Below, one piece after another: positions 21,575 to 32,365 of a stretch of DNA of 64,000 bases (its first letter is position 1; each line of letters starts with the position of its first letter). The position numbers and the translations under genes are program-made. The notes under the pieces were generated by a model. It had not been told where the DNA came from and did not search any database. It saw nothing but the letters and a program-made list of their open reading frames with translations. Source of the stretch: Magnolia sinica (taxonomy: Eukaryota; Streptophyta; Magnoliopsida; Magnoliales; Magnoliaceae). The stretch is from the NCBI RefSeq assembly GCF_029962835.1, contig NC_080588.1:14092001-14156000 (forward strand), written 5' to 3'.

Positions 21575-22681
21575 CTATTTTACAATTGAGATTTCCTTTG
21601 GATTCTCCACAGCCTCCTTACACAGCTGCTCCACTCTCCTTTGATTGTCATCCTTCTCATCATCCCTTGAAAACCAAGAAGTTGTTTTCTCAACATATGT
21701 GCTCCTAGAACTCAAATTCAAAGGAGCATTTAATGCTTTCTTGCCAGTCCCAAACATAAAATGCACAGTGGACCTCTTTTTGGGAAGAACCCTTCTCTCA
21801 TCATTATCTGAATTGCAAAACCCATTCTTCGCTGCCTCAATCACAGGCACAAAGATCTCAACCACAGAGACTCCATTCCCAACAACCATGCCATTGGATA
21901 GCTTAGCAGGGATGGCAACGGGCAGCACATTACACTCGGACACATGTCCTGCATTCGCAGCAACCCCAGCTGCAGCATCCATCATGGCGGGCCTTGCCAT
22001 GTCATCGCAAGCAAACTGCTGCTGCAAGCTCGACAGCGACCTTTCCCCATTCCTCTCTTTCCTCCCCTGCTCAATCTTACCTGTCTTATCTGTACGATGA
22101 CCCAGTGACCGCGGGTTCCAATCGAGGGTACTACGACAACTGTGGGAATTGGGGAATGGTGGTAGCCAATCAGGTATGTGCTTTCCAGCCGGAGCTTCCC
22201 CAATTTGGGCGAAACTCAGAGCCAGCTTCTGGGTCCTGATAACGGGGAATCTTGGGACGGGCCTCGCAAACGGAATCTCCTCTGCATACTGCACATACGA
22301 TTCGATCTCACGGACAATGCCCGAACCCGCAAGGCACCTATTGACGTCCGACGCCCCGGGAAAGCCCCGAGACGAACCCAGGTCTTCCAACCCTTGCACA
22401 ATATCAAACACGTTGCATGACGTCCTACCGGCGTAATTCGCGTGGGAGCACGCCATCTTTCCTATATCTCTCAGGTACCTAATTGCAATGTCGGAGAGGG
22501 CATCGAGGGCGGATTTCTGGAACCTCTGGAATCCAATGCTCTCGCATATCTGGGCCACTGCGATCCTAGCGATCGAACGGCTGAAATCATCGCCGACGCC
22601 CGACACCACCTTCGACCCGTTCCCGTTGTCGTTGCTGGTGCAGTCGTTACCTCTTCCAGTCTCTGAGCCGACATCGGTCAT
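21575..22681 (-). CDS. TAF8: Transcription initiation factor TFIID subunit 8
   Basis: A single uninterrupted frame of 368 aa. The ATG at 22,681 is the first in frame. A histone fold of the Bromo_TP type occupies about residues 33-108 (SRSIARIAVAQICESIGFQ, then ALDALSDIAIRYLRDIGK, then NVFDIVQGLEDLG). The TAF8 C-terminal signature IPDWLPPFP follows at 169-177. In TFIID, TAF8 pairs through its histone fold with another TAF (TAF10 in animals and yeast) and acts in RNA polymerase II pre-initiation complex assembly in the nucleus. Arabidopsis TAF8 is also short and intronless, as here. The rest of the C-terminus is poorly conserved and ends in charged sequence. There are no disruptions, so the gene is probably functional. 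Antisense frames inside it are shadows. Confidence 0.93.
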   Translation of the reverse strand: MTDVGSETGRGNDCTSNDNGNGSKVVSGVGDDFSRSIARIAVAQICESIGFQRFQKSALDALSDIAIRYLRDIGKMACSHANYAGRTSCNVFDIVQGLEDLGSSRGFPGASDVNRCLAGSGIVREIESYVQYAEEIPFARPVPRFPVIRTQKLALSFAQIGEAPAGKHIPDWLPPFPNSHSCRSTLDWNPRSLGHRTDKTGKIEQGRKERNGERSLSSLQQQFACDDMARPAMMDAAAGVAANAGHVSECNVLPVAIPAKLSNGMVVGNGVSVVEIFVPVIEAAKNGFCNSDNDERRVLPKKRSTVHFMFGTGKKALNAPLNLSSRSTYVEKTTSWFSRDDEKDDNQRRVEQLCKEAVENPKEISIVK

Positions 22682-22849
22682 ATTCAAAGAATCATACCGT
22701 TGCCCCGGAATTAGGATTTTGCGATGAATCGCATCGGTTCTTCTCGTGGCGTTTCACAGTTTCTGACAGGAAAAGATCCGTCCGTTGGAGAAAGAGGGCG
22801 ATTTTATGAAACGCTAGACGGGTTTTTGGCTGAAATTTCTAGGTTTTGT

Positions 22850-22853
<4 letters not shown>

Positions 22854-22897
<44 letters not shown>

Positions 22898-22995
22898 CCG
22901 GGAATTTCTAGGGTTTGTGATGGAATGAGAGAAAGTAAGAGAGTCTGGAATGTAAAGGGTAAAAAACCCTAGCGCGAGATTTCTAGGGTTTTGGG
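22854..22995 (-). promoter_or_regulatory. TAF8 promoter/leader: (GA)n tract and three telo-boxes
   Basis: Upstream of the TAF8 ATG lies a 43-bp GA run (CT on the gene strand, 22,854-22,896). Next come telo-box sequences (AAACCCTA or its complement TAGGGTTT) at 22,909-22,916, 22,964-22,971 and 22,984-22,991. In plants, telo-boxes near transcription starts are common in housekeeping and translation/transcription machinery genes, and CT-rich leaders are frequent. Confidence 0.6.
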
Positions 22996-23039
22996 AACAA
23001 TGGTGGACGCGAAGTTGCTGCAGACTTGGCAAGTGACGC

Positions 23040-24220
23040 TGCCACTAGTGGCTAGTGGTCGGTGCTGTGTGGACCCCACCGTGATATATGTGTTTTATCC
23101 ACGCCGTCCATCCATTTTTCCAGATAATTTTAAGGCTAGTTCCCAAAAACGAGGAAGATCTAAATCTCAATCTCAGGTGGACCGCACCAAACAGTAGTGA
23201 TTAAATGTCCGCCGTTAAAAACCTCAAAAGGCTCTCCTGTTAGGAAACGGATTGGCCACTCCCCTGCCACTGGCCAATGGCTGATGGTCGGTACTCTGTG
23301 GGCCCCATCATGATGTATGGGTTTCATCCATGCCGTCCATCTATTTTTCCTGATCCCTTTACGGTATGAGACCAAAAATGAGGTACATCACAATCTCAAG
23401 TGGACCACATTACACGAAACATTGAATGGGCGTAGAGGTCTGGACGACGCGGATTGCCTTTTGCAGGAAGTTCCTGCGCTGGAAACGGAGGTGGGGCCCG
23501 CAGTGATGTTTATGAGGAATCCACTCCGTCCATCCGTTTTGTGAGCTCATTTTCGGAAACGAAACCAAAAGTGAGCTGGATCCAAGACTCAAGTGGGCCG
23601 TAATAAAGGAAAAGGTGGTTAGGAAAATTCCTACCGTTGAAACCTCCCTGGGGTCGAAGGTGATGTTTACATGCCATCTATACCGTTCATAACCTCATTC
23701 TCACTGAGATTAACTGAAAACAAAAATATTAGCATGATTCAAAACTTCTTTGGCCCGAGAATATTTCAACTGTGGACGTTCAAATCTTGGCCCTACTTAA
23801 GCATTGGATCCTGTTCATTTTTTACCCTAATAACCTAAATTGAACACAAAAAAGGAATGAACGGGGTGGATTTCTCATAAACATCTTAGTGGCCCCACCT
23901 GGGTTCCTAACACAGGAACTCCAAGGGAAAGGCTTCCACAGGAAATCTGCTTCCCGGAAAAAGTGAAAAAATAAATATCTGTTTATGCAAAACTTATGTC
24001 GCCCTGAGAAGTTTTTAACGGTGACTGTTCAATCAATACTGTTTCATGTGATGTGGTCCAATTGAGATTTGAATCTTCTCGTTTTTAGGCTAATACCATA
24101 AAATGATCTGAAAAACATAGGTGGAAGGTGTAAATGAAACACATAAGTCATGGTGGGGCCACAAAGCACCGACCATTAGCCATTGGCTAGTGACAGGTTC
24201 ACTAGCCAATCCGCGTCCGC
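23040..24220. repeat. Nested GGGCCCACC-type inverted-repeat elements upstream of TAF8
   Basis: The left end (actagtggctagtggtcggt, then gaccccaccgtgatatatg) is inverted at the right (cataagtcatggtggggcc, then accgaccattagcc). An internal second start near 23,270 (ggccaatggctgatggtcgg) and a third near 23,490 show that at least two copies are nested or tandem. An (AAT)-rich run follows at 24,308-24,341. No gene is seen to 24,620. Confidence 0.5.
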
Positions 24221-25022
24221 AACCAAAAGCCCCTCGTTTCCACCGTAACTGTGTAGGACTGACATCTACTCCGTTCACTACTCTCTCTGGTTCGTATTAG
24301 GATTTATAATAAATAATAATTAAGAAATAATAATAATAATAGTCGACCCAACACTCAAGTGGGCCAGACCACATAGAAAAGTGGGATGGAGATACGTAGG
24401 GCTGCGATTGAAACTTTCTTGGAGCCACCCAACTTTTGGATCACTTAATGGAGATTTTAAACGTGATTAACGGTCTGGATGGCATATAAATATGACGGTG
24501 GGTCATTGGCAAACTTCCATGGTGAGCGTCCCAATCCCCACGGTCTTATCCTGCATAGCGGCCATTGAGTTTTGGATGAGCATAATTTCGGGCTTACAAC
24601 CTAACATATGCAGCTGCTCATGATGGCCAGCTGTACACGAGTTGAATTGAGTCGAGCTTGGCACAGCTCAGCTCGGCCAATAGCTAACCCTAATTTGAAC
24701 TGCTCGGCGAGCTTGACTAGCCAGCCCAGCTTAGTTCGGTCAATAACTCGAGCTAGCTCAAGTCAAATTCATACATGTGTGATATTTTCTCAAACACATA
24801 GAGTACATATTCAATTTTTCATAGAATGCAAAACACTAACAACAATATACGGATATTTTATCAAACACTCCGCGGGCAATATCAAAATCATGATTTGATG
24901 GTAGTTTTATAATGTGAAGTTTTTTTTTTTTTGTAGTGATTTGTTTCATATCCATTCCTTCCTTGCCACTGGCTGATCCTGTGGAGGATGTATGCACCCA
25001 AAACAACACTTCATTGAGTCAT

Positions 25023-26002
25023 TGTTGTGTTTTTTAGAATAAAAATAAATTTGAAAAATAAAAGTTATTTTTAGAAAGTAAATTAATATATTAATTATTT
25101 AAATTTTTCATGAATAGTGTGTATAGCCAGTCGGTAAGAGAAGAGGTTTTTGCTTATGCAACCAGGATTCAAATCTCCTCGCACCGTTCACACGTGCGGC
25201 GTGGGCGATAGGGTTGCTTGGGCGCTTTTTGGCACTTTATTAGGCGCATGTGCGCATCCTCGTAAGGAGCAATAAAAGCCTTAGTCTTTTTGACACACAG
25301 TTCAAACTTTTTTGGGTCATGGTTCAACTGGTATTGAGCTGGGGTCTACCTTAATGTTTTATCACATTTTTTTTTTATGATTAAGAGTAATTGTGACATG
25401 ATTGTACATGTGGCACCTATGCCACGTGTCGCTTATGTGGATACAGTTTTTCCTGTTGGATAACTGCTCCTGTCTGAATGGGTACAGAAATAACTGCCAT
25501 AGGACAAAGAGTCATGTCCTTTCATGGAAAGGCAATTATTTACTGTGAATGGGTATAGATTTCTTAAAAAGACTCTTTAGCACTTCTTCAGGAAGAAATC
25601 CATAATTTTTTAATTGATATAAATCTTAGATACTATAATCCAAAAGATGATACTCTTAATCCTTAAGATTATATCATCTTCTGTGCAATTACTCTCAATC
25701 TAATTTCTTGTTAAGTTTTTTCTAAATGTCTTAAGGCATATCGGTGTAAAAACTAGAGATCTGTTCAACACTAAAATGTGCAAATTTTCGTGTTGAAAAT
25801 CGGATTGAAAGTTCATTGTATCCTGAAGACAATTTGCAGATTTCTTTCGTTTGCACTTGCTGGAACTTATAGAAAAATGGCAGCAAATCTGTCTTAAGAA
25901 ATTAACTATTCAAGTCGAGCCTTGAACCCGATAGATCTGATCGTTTCGTTATCATTTTCTTCTATCCTCCGTTGTATACAAGAAACACTTAAATTTCTAA
26001 CA
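25023..26002 (+). repeat. 5' LTR of the copia element
   Basis: About 980 bp, TG...CA. It is about 260 bp longer than the 3' LTR. The extra segment lies between 'aaggagcaataaaa' and 'ttcaggaagaaatccat' (about 25,275-25,580). The gag ATG follows only 28 nt after the LTR end, and no canonical initiator-Met primer-binding site (TGGTATCAGAGC) is visible there. Confidence 0.85.
25128..25200 (+). other. tRNA-like/SINE-like segment within the 5' LTR (copy in the 3' LTR at 30,551-30,620)
   Basis: 'tagccagtcggtaagag' resembles a tRNA D-arm/Pol III A box. About 35 nt later 'aggattcaaatctcct' resembles a T-arm/B box. Both are conserved in the 3' LTR. The segment does not fold as a complete tRNA, so it is not called a tRNA gene. 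It may be an old tRNA-derived SINE piece fixed in this LTR family. Confidence 0.4.
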
Positions 26003-26030
26003 TTCAAGACAAATTTTTTATCTTTTCAAA

Positions 26031-26831
26031 ATGGAGGCAATTCATTCAATTCAAGTTATGAACCAAGACTTTGTACGACTGGATCGTTTCGACGGTCAAT
26101 TCTTCTCAAGATGGTAGCAGAAAATGTTTTTCTTTCTGACTACTCTCAAATTATCTTACATTCTAGATGATTATCTGTCTTCTCTACTCGAGCCAAAAGA
26201 AGACGACTCAGATCAAGTGAAGGAACAATGGAAAAAAAGGAAGGACGATGATTTTCTATGCAAAGGTCATATCCTAAACGCCCTCTCTAATTCTATCTAC
26301 AATTCGTACCGTAAAATATCCTCTGCTAAAGATTTGTGGACAAAATTGGATCAAAAATATAAAAACGAAGAGATCAGTACTCAGAAATTTCTGATCGACA
26401 ATTATGTCCACTTTAAGTTTAAAAACGATCAGCCAATTCTCTCCCAAGTAACCGAACTACAGAACTTGGTTGATGAATTGAAAATTGATGGGATAGATCT
26501 TCCTGAAGAATTCTTGGTCGGTTTAGTAATTGCAAAATTACCCTCATCATGGTTTAATTATAAAAAGAAACTGAAACATGATGAAAGGAAGTACACTCTT
26601 GAAGGGTTTCAACGACATCTTCGTATAGAAGAAGAGTCCAGAAACCTAGACAAGAAAGAAAGTGTTTCGGAAAATCATTCCAAAGCAAATATAGTAGAAG
26701 ATGACAAGCCAAAATCTCAGAACTCCAAATCTATTCCCCCAAAGAAACATACAGAGTTTAAGAAAAAAGGAAAGAAAAAGGGTAAGTGTCACTTCTGCAA
26801 TAAGCCTGGACACTACATAAAGGAATGTTGA
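26031..26831 (+). pseudogene. copia gag (nucleocapsid) pseudogene
   Basis: Starts at ATG 26,031 (MEAIHSIQVMNQDF...RFDG). An in-frame TAG follows the RW of the conserved 'F..W' region. The same frame then continues through the UBN2/gag domain (LWTKLDQKYKNEEIS, LVDELKIDGIDLPEEF, LPSSW). The CCHC zinc knuckle CHFCNKPGHYIKEC precedes a TGA at 26,829. The frame itself is unbroken, and only nonsense changes interrupt it. The product would package element RNA in virus-like particles. Confidence 0.9.
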
Positions 26832-28480
26832 CACAGGAAGAAACAACTGAAAGCTCAGGCTAATATGGCATAAGACCAACTTGTAGCAATGATTACTGAA
26901 GCCAATATAGTAATATCCGATGGTGGATAGTAGCTAGATACTAGTGCAACCATTTATATATCGATGGACCGAAACATCTTCAAGACCCATAAAGGTATAA
27001 CAACTGGACAAGAAGTGAAGATGGGTAATAACATTCGCGCAAATGTTGTTGGAAAAGGAACAGTAGAGCTTCAGTTTACATCAGGAAAAAGACTAACACT
27101 AACAAATGTATTGCATGTACCTGATATGTTTAAAAATCAAGTGTCAGGTGATCTTCTCAATAAGAGAAGATTTAAAATAGTGATTGAGTCTGATAAGTCG
27201 GTTATCACCAAGAATGGTATATTTGTAGGCAAAGGATATTCATGTAATGGTATGATTAAACTAAATATTAATAATAATGATGATGTTTCCGTTTATATAG
27301 TGGATTCTGTATCTTTATGGCATGCTAGACTAGGTCATGTTAATTATCATTTAATAAAAAGAATGATGATCCTATGCCTTATAACAAATCATGAAATTCA
27401 ACAAGAAGGGAAATGTGATGTGTGTGCCCATTCTAAAATAACCAGAAAATCATTTGGGACTGGCATGAGAAAATTACAACCCTTGGAGTTAATTCATTCC
27501 GATATCTGTGATTTAAATAATACATTAACTCATGGAGGAAAAAGGTATTTTATCACATTTATCGATGACTCATTAAATTTTCCTACATATACTTGATAAA
27601 ATCTAAAGATGAAGCCTTTGAAAAGTTTAAGCTTTATATGGCTGAAGTGGAAAATTAGTTGAATATAAATATTAAAGCCCTCAGAAGTGATAGAGGGGGT
27701 GAGTACTCTTCTAATGAATTCAACGACTTCTGTGAATCAAATGGCATAATCCATGAATTTACGGTACCTTACACACATCAGCAAAATGGCCTAGCGAAAC
27801 GCAAAAATAGAACATTAGTTGAGATGATCAACTATGTGATATTAAATTCTGGATTACCACTGAATTTGTGGGGGGAAGCATTGTTAACAGCAAACCGTAT
27901 TCTAAATACTATCCCACACAAAAAATTGGATATCTCCCCATATGAATTATGAAAAAAGAAGAAACCATATCTTCATTACTTCAAAGTGTGGGGAAGTATA
28001 ACAGAAGTTAGGATTATTGATTCTAAGAGAGTAAAGTTAGGTCCTAGAGGAATCAGGTGTGCTTTTGTGGGTTATGGGCTTCATAGTCCCGTATATAGAT
28101 TCCTGGTTTTAGAACAAACTTCTTTTGCTGACAAAAACATAATTATAGAGTCTAGGGATGCTATATTTTTTGAAAATACAGTATACAAAGACTATATGAA
28201 TAATCATACAAAAAGGCAGGTTGATGAAAATATAATAGAACCAATGAACGAAGATCCTAACAACTTTCATGATAAATCTAACACTCATCTAGAAGGAAAT
28301 GAACCAAGGAGATTGAAAAGGGCAAGAAAAGAAACATCTTTTGGCCCAGATTTCTATATGTTCATTATAGAATGGGATAGAAATGAAATAAGAAAGAAGA
28401 TTACTTTACCACTAAGTATTGAAAGTGATCCATCAACACTTAGTGAAGCTCTCTCATCTCCTGATGTACAGTTTTAAAGG
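26832..28480 (+). pseudogene. copia protease and integrase pseudogene
   Basis: Same frame as gag up to about 27,597. The protease site appears as LDTSAT, preceded by two adjacent TAG codons where WW is usual. Next come the GAG-pre-integrase motif SLWHARLGHVNYHLIKRMM, the C-x2-C of the HHCC zinc finger (CDVCAHSK) and the first two integrase acidic residues (HSDICD, FIDDS). A +1 shift lies near 27,580. After it come RSDRGGEY and the NGLAKRKNRTL block. There the catalytic Glu of the usual AERKNRT is Lys. A TGA replaces the Trp of YELW near 27,950. The region ends with a TAA at about 28,475. Confidence 0.88.
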
Positions 28481-29900
28481 GAAGTCATCGACAATGAAAT
28501 TGATTCCATAGTCTCCAATAACACATGGTGTTTGGTCAATCTTCCACCAGGTTCAGAGCCTTATAGAAGGGGATGTAAGTGGATTTTTAAAAGAAAGTTC
28601 AATCCTAATGGAACCATAAATAAGTTTAAAGCTCGATTGGTAGCCAAAGGATTTAGACAAAAGGAAGGTATCGATTTTTTTGATACATATGCTCATGTTG
28701 CTCGAATATCTACCATTAGGACTTTAATTGCTCTTGTAGCAATTCACCACCTAGTAATCCATCAAATGAATGTCAAAACGGCATTCTTAAATGGTGATCT
28801 AGATGAGGAAATCTCTATGGAACAACCTGAAGGGTTTGTTCAACTTGGGCAAGAGAAGAAAGTGTGTAAACTGGTCAAATCTCTTTATGGGCTCAAGCAA
28901 ACTCCTAAGCAATGGCATGAGAAGTTTGATCAAGTAGTACAATCTAATGGTTTTAGAGTAAACCAAGCAGATAAGTGCATATATATTAAATGTCAAATCA
29001 TTATCTGCTTATACGTAAATGATATGCTAATATTTGGACCAAATGAGGAATGTGTGAAAGAAACTAAAAAGTTTATAAGTACCAACTTCGACATGAAGGA
29101 TATGGGCAAAGCCGATGTAATATTAGGTATTAAGATTTATAATCTTAATGATGGAATAGCCTTAACACAATCTCATTACCTAGAGAAAGTGTTAAATAAG
29201 TTTAATTATTATGAAAGTAAATTGATTTCAACCCCATTTGATCAAAATATTAAATTGGTTAAAAATACTGGTAGATGTAAAGCACAACAAGAATATGCGA
29301 GTGCTATTAGGAGTTTAATGTATGCAATGAATTGCACTAGACCCGATATAGCATTCACCATAGGAATGCCAAGCAGGTAAACCAGTAATCCAAGACAAGT
29401 ACACTGAAATGCGATTTCGAGAGTTTTAAAGTATCTAAGAGGAACTATAGATTATTGACTGCTTTATAAATCATATCCCGCTGTACTTGAAGGGTACAGC
29501 GATGCAAGCTGGAATGCAGATAATATAGAATTTAAATCTACAAGTGGCTAGATATTCACTCTTCGAGGAGGAACAATATCATGGGTATCTAAGAAACAAA
29601 CGTGCATATCTCACTCTACTATTGGAAATCCCGTATTGGCCAAAGCCTACTCCTGCCGTATCTATCTTTTGTGATAGTCAGGCTACTCTTTGTCGTACTA
29701 TGAGTAAGACTTATAATGGTAAGTCTAAAAATGTACGTTTAAGGCATAACTTTGTTAAAGGATTGCTCAGAGATAGAGTAATCACAGTAGAATATGTTAA
29801 ATCCATCCTGAATTTAGCAAATCTCTTGACAAAAGGTTTATCGAGAGATAAAATAAGAAGAACCACTAAAGGAATGAAACTAAGATTCATAAAGATATAA
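28481..29900 (+). pseudogene. copia reverse transcriptase/RNase H pseudogene
   Basis: RT starts after the stop at ~28,477 in the integrase frame (CKWIFKRKFNPNGTINKFKA, ARLVAKGF.Q). The catalytic DVKTAFLNGDL reads NVKTAFLNGDL, and the catalytic YVDD reads YVND. Both essential Asp residues are thus Asn, which would abolish polymerase activity. Further stops follow near 29,380-29,550. RNase H motifs (GYSDASWN, ISWVSKKQT, IFCDSQATL, RLRHNFVK) survive, with a small deletion and frame change near 29,630. The terminal TAA is at 29,898-29,900. Confidence 0.88.
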
Positions 29901-30455
29901 CTTTCACTCTTAATGGCAACCCTACTTATGTTTTGAAATATAGGCTAGGTTCAAAGGGACAAACAAGTCAAGTATGTGACTGAAACATATACTAGAAAAA
30001 GAAAATTTGAGTCTCATTCCTAAAAGTCTACTGTTTGGTTTCTGCATTTCATAAGAGGCTGAATACTAACTCTTAATAGATCTATAAGCAGACTTTGCTG
30101 AGATGAAGTAGAATCATCTTTGATAGATCTACTTATATGAGTAGAGAAGTGAGGCTGCTTTTGAAGAGATTGGGATCGTCTCTATAATACTCATGAAATA
30201 AGGATACGCACCAGGCCAGAAATGTGTGAACTTTTAGATCTCCAGTTATATATGAATAAAAGTGTGTTATGTGTCTGATGAGTCATATAAGGTCCTTAGT
30301 TCAAGACTAATGGGTCACTAAGTAACCAGCATAACTTTGATACGTATACACTAAAGTAAAGGTTCAAATCCAAAAGATACTTCTACTTATGCACCTATTT
30401 ATACTGATATGCCATTCGTTCTAGAATTTGATTTTATTTTTGAAATTGTGGGGGA
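29901..30455 (+). other. 3' untranslated part of the copia element with polypurine tract
   Basis: About 550 bp between the pol stop and the 3' LTR, with no coding content. It ends in TGTGGGGGA (30,447-30,455), the expected plus-strand primer next to the LTR. Confidence 0.7.
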
Positions 30456-30456
30456 T

Positions 30457-31177
30457 TGTTATATTTTTTAGAATAAAAATAAATTTCAAAAATAAAAGTT
30501 ATTTTAAAAAGTAAATAAATATATTAATTATTTAAACTTTTCATAAATAGTGTGTACAGCCAGTCGGTAAGAGATGGGGTTTTTGCTTATGCAATCAGGG
30601 TTTAAATCTCCTCAAGGACGGTGCGAAGCACCGTCCGCGCACGGGCTCGTGGCATGGGTTGTAGGGCTGCTTGGGCGCTTTTTGGTGCTTTATTAGGCAC
30701 ACTTAGCACTTGCATCGTTGCAAGGAGCAATAAAATCCTGGATATTATAATCAATAATCTCTTCAGGAAGAAATCCATAACCTTTCAATTGATATAAATC
30801 CTGGATACTATAATCCAGAAAATGATACTCTTAATCCTTAAGATTATATCATCTTCTGTGCAATTACTCTCGATTTAATCTCTTGCTAAGTTTTTTCTGA
30901 ACGTCTTAAGGCATATCAGTGTAAAAACTAGAGATTTGTTCAATACTTAAATGTGCAAATTTTCATATTGAAAATCGGATTGAGAGTTCATTATATCCTG
31001 AAGACGATTTGCAGATTTCCTTCATTTGCACTTGCTAGAACTTCCAGAAAAAGGGCAGCAAATCTGTCTTGAGAAATTGACTATTCAAGTCGAGCCTTGA
31101 ACCCGATGGATCTGATCGTTTCGTTATCGTTTTCTTCTAACCTCCTTTGTGTACAAGAAACACTTAAATTTCTATCA
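30457..31177 (+). repeat. 3' LTR of the copia element
   Basis: 721 bp, TG...CA, matching the 5' LTR at both ends but lacking its internal ~260-bp segment. It contains a perfect 9-bp-arm hairpin (GGACGGTGC, loop GAA, 30,616-30,636). The 5' LTR lacks the left arm of this hairpin. Confidence 0.87.
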
Positions 31178-31479
31178 ATCATTTCATCGAACACTTAGCG
31201 AGCAACATTAATATCAAAAGAACTGAGTCACTGAGCCAATTTGATCCGAGTTGAGGTTCGATCCAAGTCCAGTCAAGCTCGAACTTTTAAGCTGAAAAAA
31301 TCAATTTGACTTGGCTCGAACTCAGTTTCAAACCGAGCTAAATCGAGCTTTTCAAGTCGAGTCGAGCGAGTTAACCGAACTAACTCGATTCATGTACAAC
31401 TCTAATGATAGGATCATGAGACCCTGGTCTCACTAGAAGCAGATTAGCTACTGACAGGTTGAGCAGCAAGACTCACAAT

Positions 31480-32300
31480 TGAAGTGATGTCACCAATTTC
31501 TATGGGATCCACCATGATGTATGTTTTGTATCCACACCGTCCATTTATTTGGAGAGATCATTTTAAGGCATAAGCTAAAGAATGAGTCAGATACGAAGCT
31601 CCTGTGGACCCCACCATAGAAAATAGTAAGGAGAATGACGACCACTATTAAAAATTTCTAAGGGCCACAAAAGTTTTCAAACAAGGTGATATTTATGTTT
31701 TCCTTTCTTTCATGTCTGCATTAACTTATGAACAGGTTAGATCTCAAATAAACATCATGGTGAACCTTAGGAAGGTTCCAATGGTGGGCGTCACTCTCCC
31801 CACTATTTTCTGTAGTGGGTCCACTCCAACTTTGTGTCTTCCTCATTCTCTGGCTCATGCCCTAAAATAATATCTCCATCACTTAAGATAGTGAAGCCTT
31901 TACTGTGGGCCCACCTTAATGTACGTAATATATATTCATACTGTTCATCCGTTTTTCCATATCATTTTAGGGCATTTCAAGGCATTATCTCAAAACTATT
32001 GCAGATCTAATAATAAGGTGAACCATGGTTCTACCTTAATATTTCCATAGTGTTTATTTACCATATAATATGTTGATAAGGTCACTTATATAAAGGAAAA
32101 ACAAATATAAGCTTGATCCAAAACTTTTGTGACCTATTAATGATCAATCAACACCTTTTTCCCTAGGGTATGGTCCACTTGATAATTAAATATGCTTCAT
32201 TTTTAGTGTAATGCCCTAAAATGATATGGAAAAATGGATGGATAGTGTGTATACATATATCAAGTTGGACCCCACATTAACGGCTGCAGTGTGAGCCTGG
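31480..32300. repeat. Two adjacent GGGCCCACC-type inverted-repeat elements
   Basis: One truncated copy (about 31,490-31,870) starts 'gggatccaccatgatgtatg'. A complete one (about 31,895-32,300) begins 'tgggcccaccttaatgtacg' and ends with the inverted 'atatatcaagttggacccca'. Both contain the family's 'atgatatggaaaaatggatg' segment. Neither is coding. Confidence 0.55.
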
Positions 32301-32365
32301 GTCTCACCTAATCTGCTCAGGCAGATGATAGACTATATCATCATGAAATCTGGACCTAGCAATAG

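Larger units (their letters stand above)
25023..31177 (+). mobile_element. Ty1/copia LTR retrotransposon, degenerate
   Basis: Two LTRs (25,023-26,002 and 30,457-31,177), both beginning TGTT and ending CA, bracket gag, protease, integrase, reverse transcriptase and RNase H in the Ty1/copia order (integrase before RT). A purine tract (GTGGGGGA) directly precedes the 3' LTR. The flanking pentamers are GTCAT and ATCAT, an imperfect 5-bp target duplication. Several nonsense codons, one to two frameshifts, catalytic-residue losses and clearly diverged LTRs show an old, dead insertion. It lies inside an older TIR element. Confidence 0.92.
24620..31405. mobile_element. TCGAG-rich TIR element, copy 2, split by a copia insertion
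   Basis: The left half (24,620-25,022) begins 'cagctgtacacgagttgaat'. The right half (31,178-31,405) begins 'atcatttcatcgaacactta' and ends 'actcgattcatgtacaactc'. Joined at the copia insertion point, the halves have the same order as copies at 14,746, 32,366 and 62,935. Its insertion therefore pre-dates the copia element. Confidence 0.6.

Noticed and set aside
21645-22687. Several open frames antisense or out of frame to TAF8
   Set aside because: The TAF8 frame carries clear histone-fold and IPDWLPPFP motifs. The others have no motif and result from GC-rich coding sequence.
25128-25200. A tRNA gene in the copia LTR
   Set aside because: D-arm-like and T-arm-like strings are present, but the acceptor and anticodon stems do not close. 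It is described only as tRNA-like.
30616-30636. Rho-independent-like hairpin as a terminator
   Set aside because: Perfect 9-bp arms, but it lies in a plant LTR and has no following T-run. Bacterial terminator logic does not apply.
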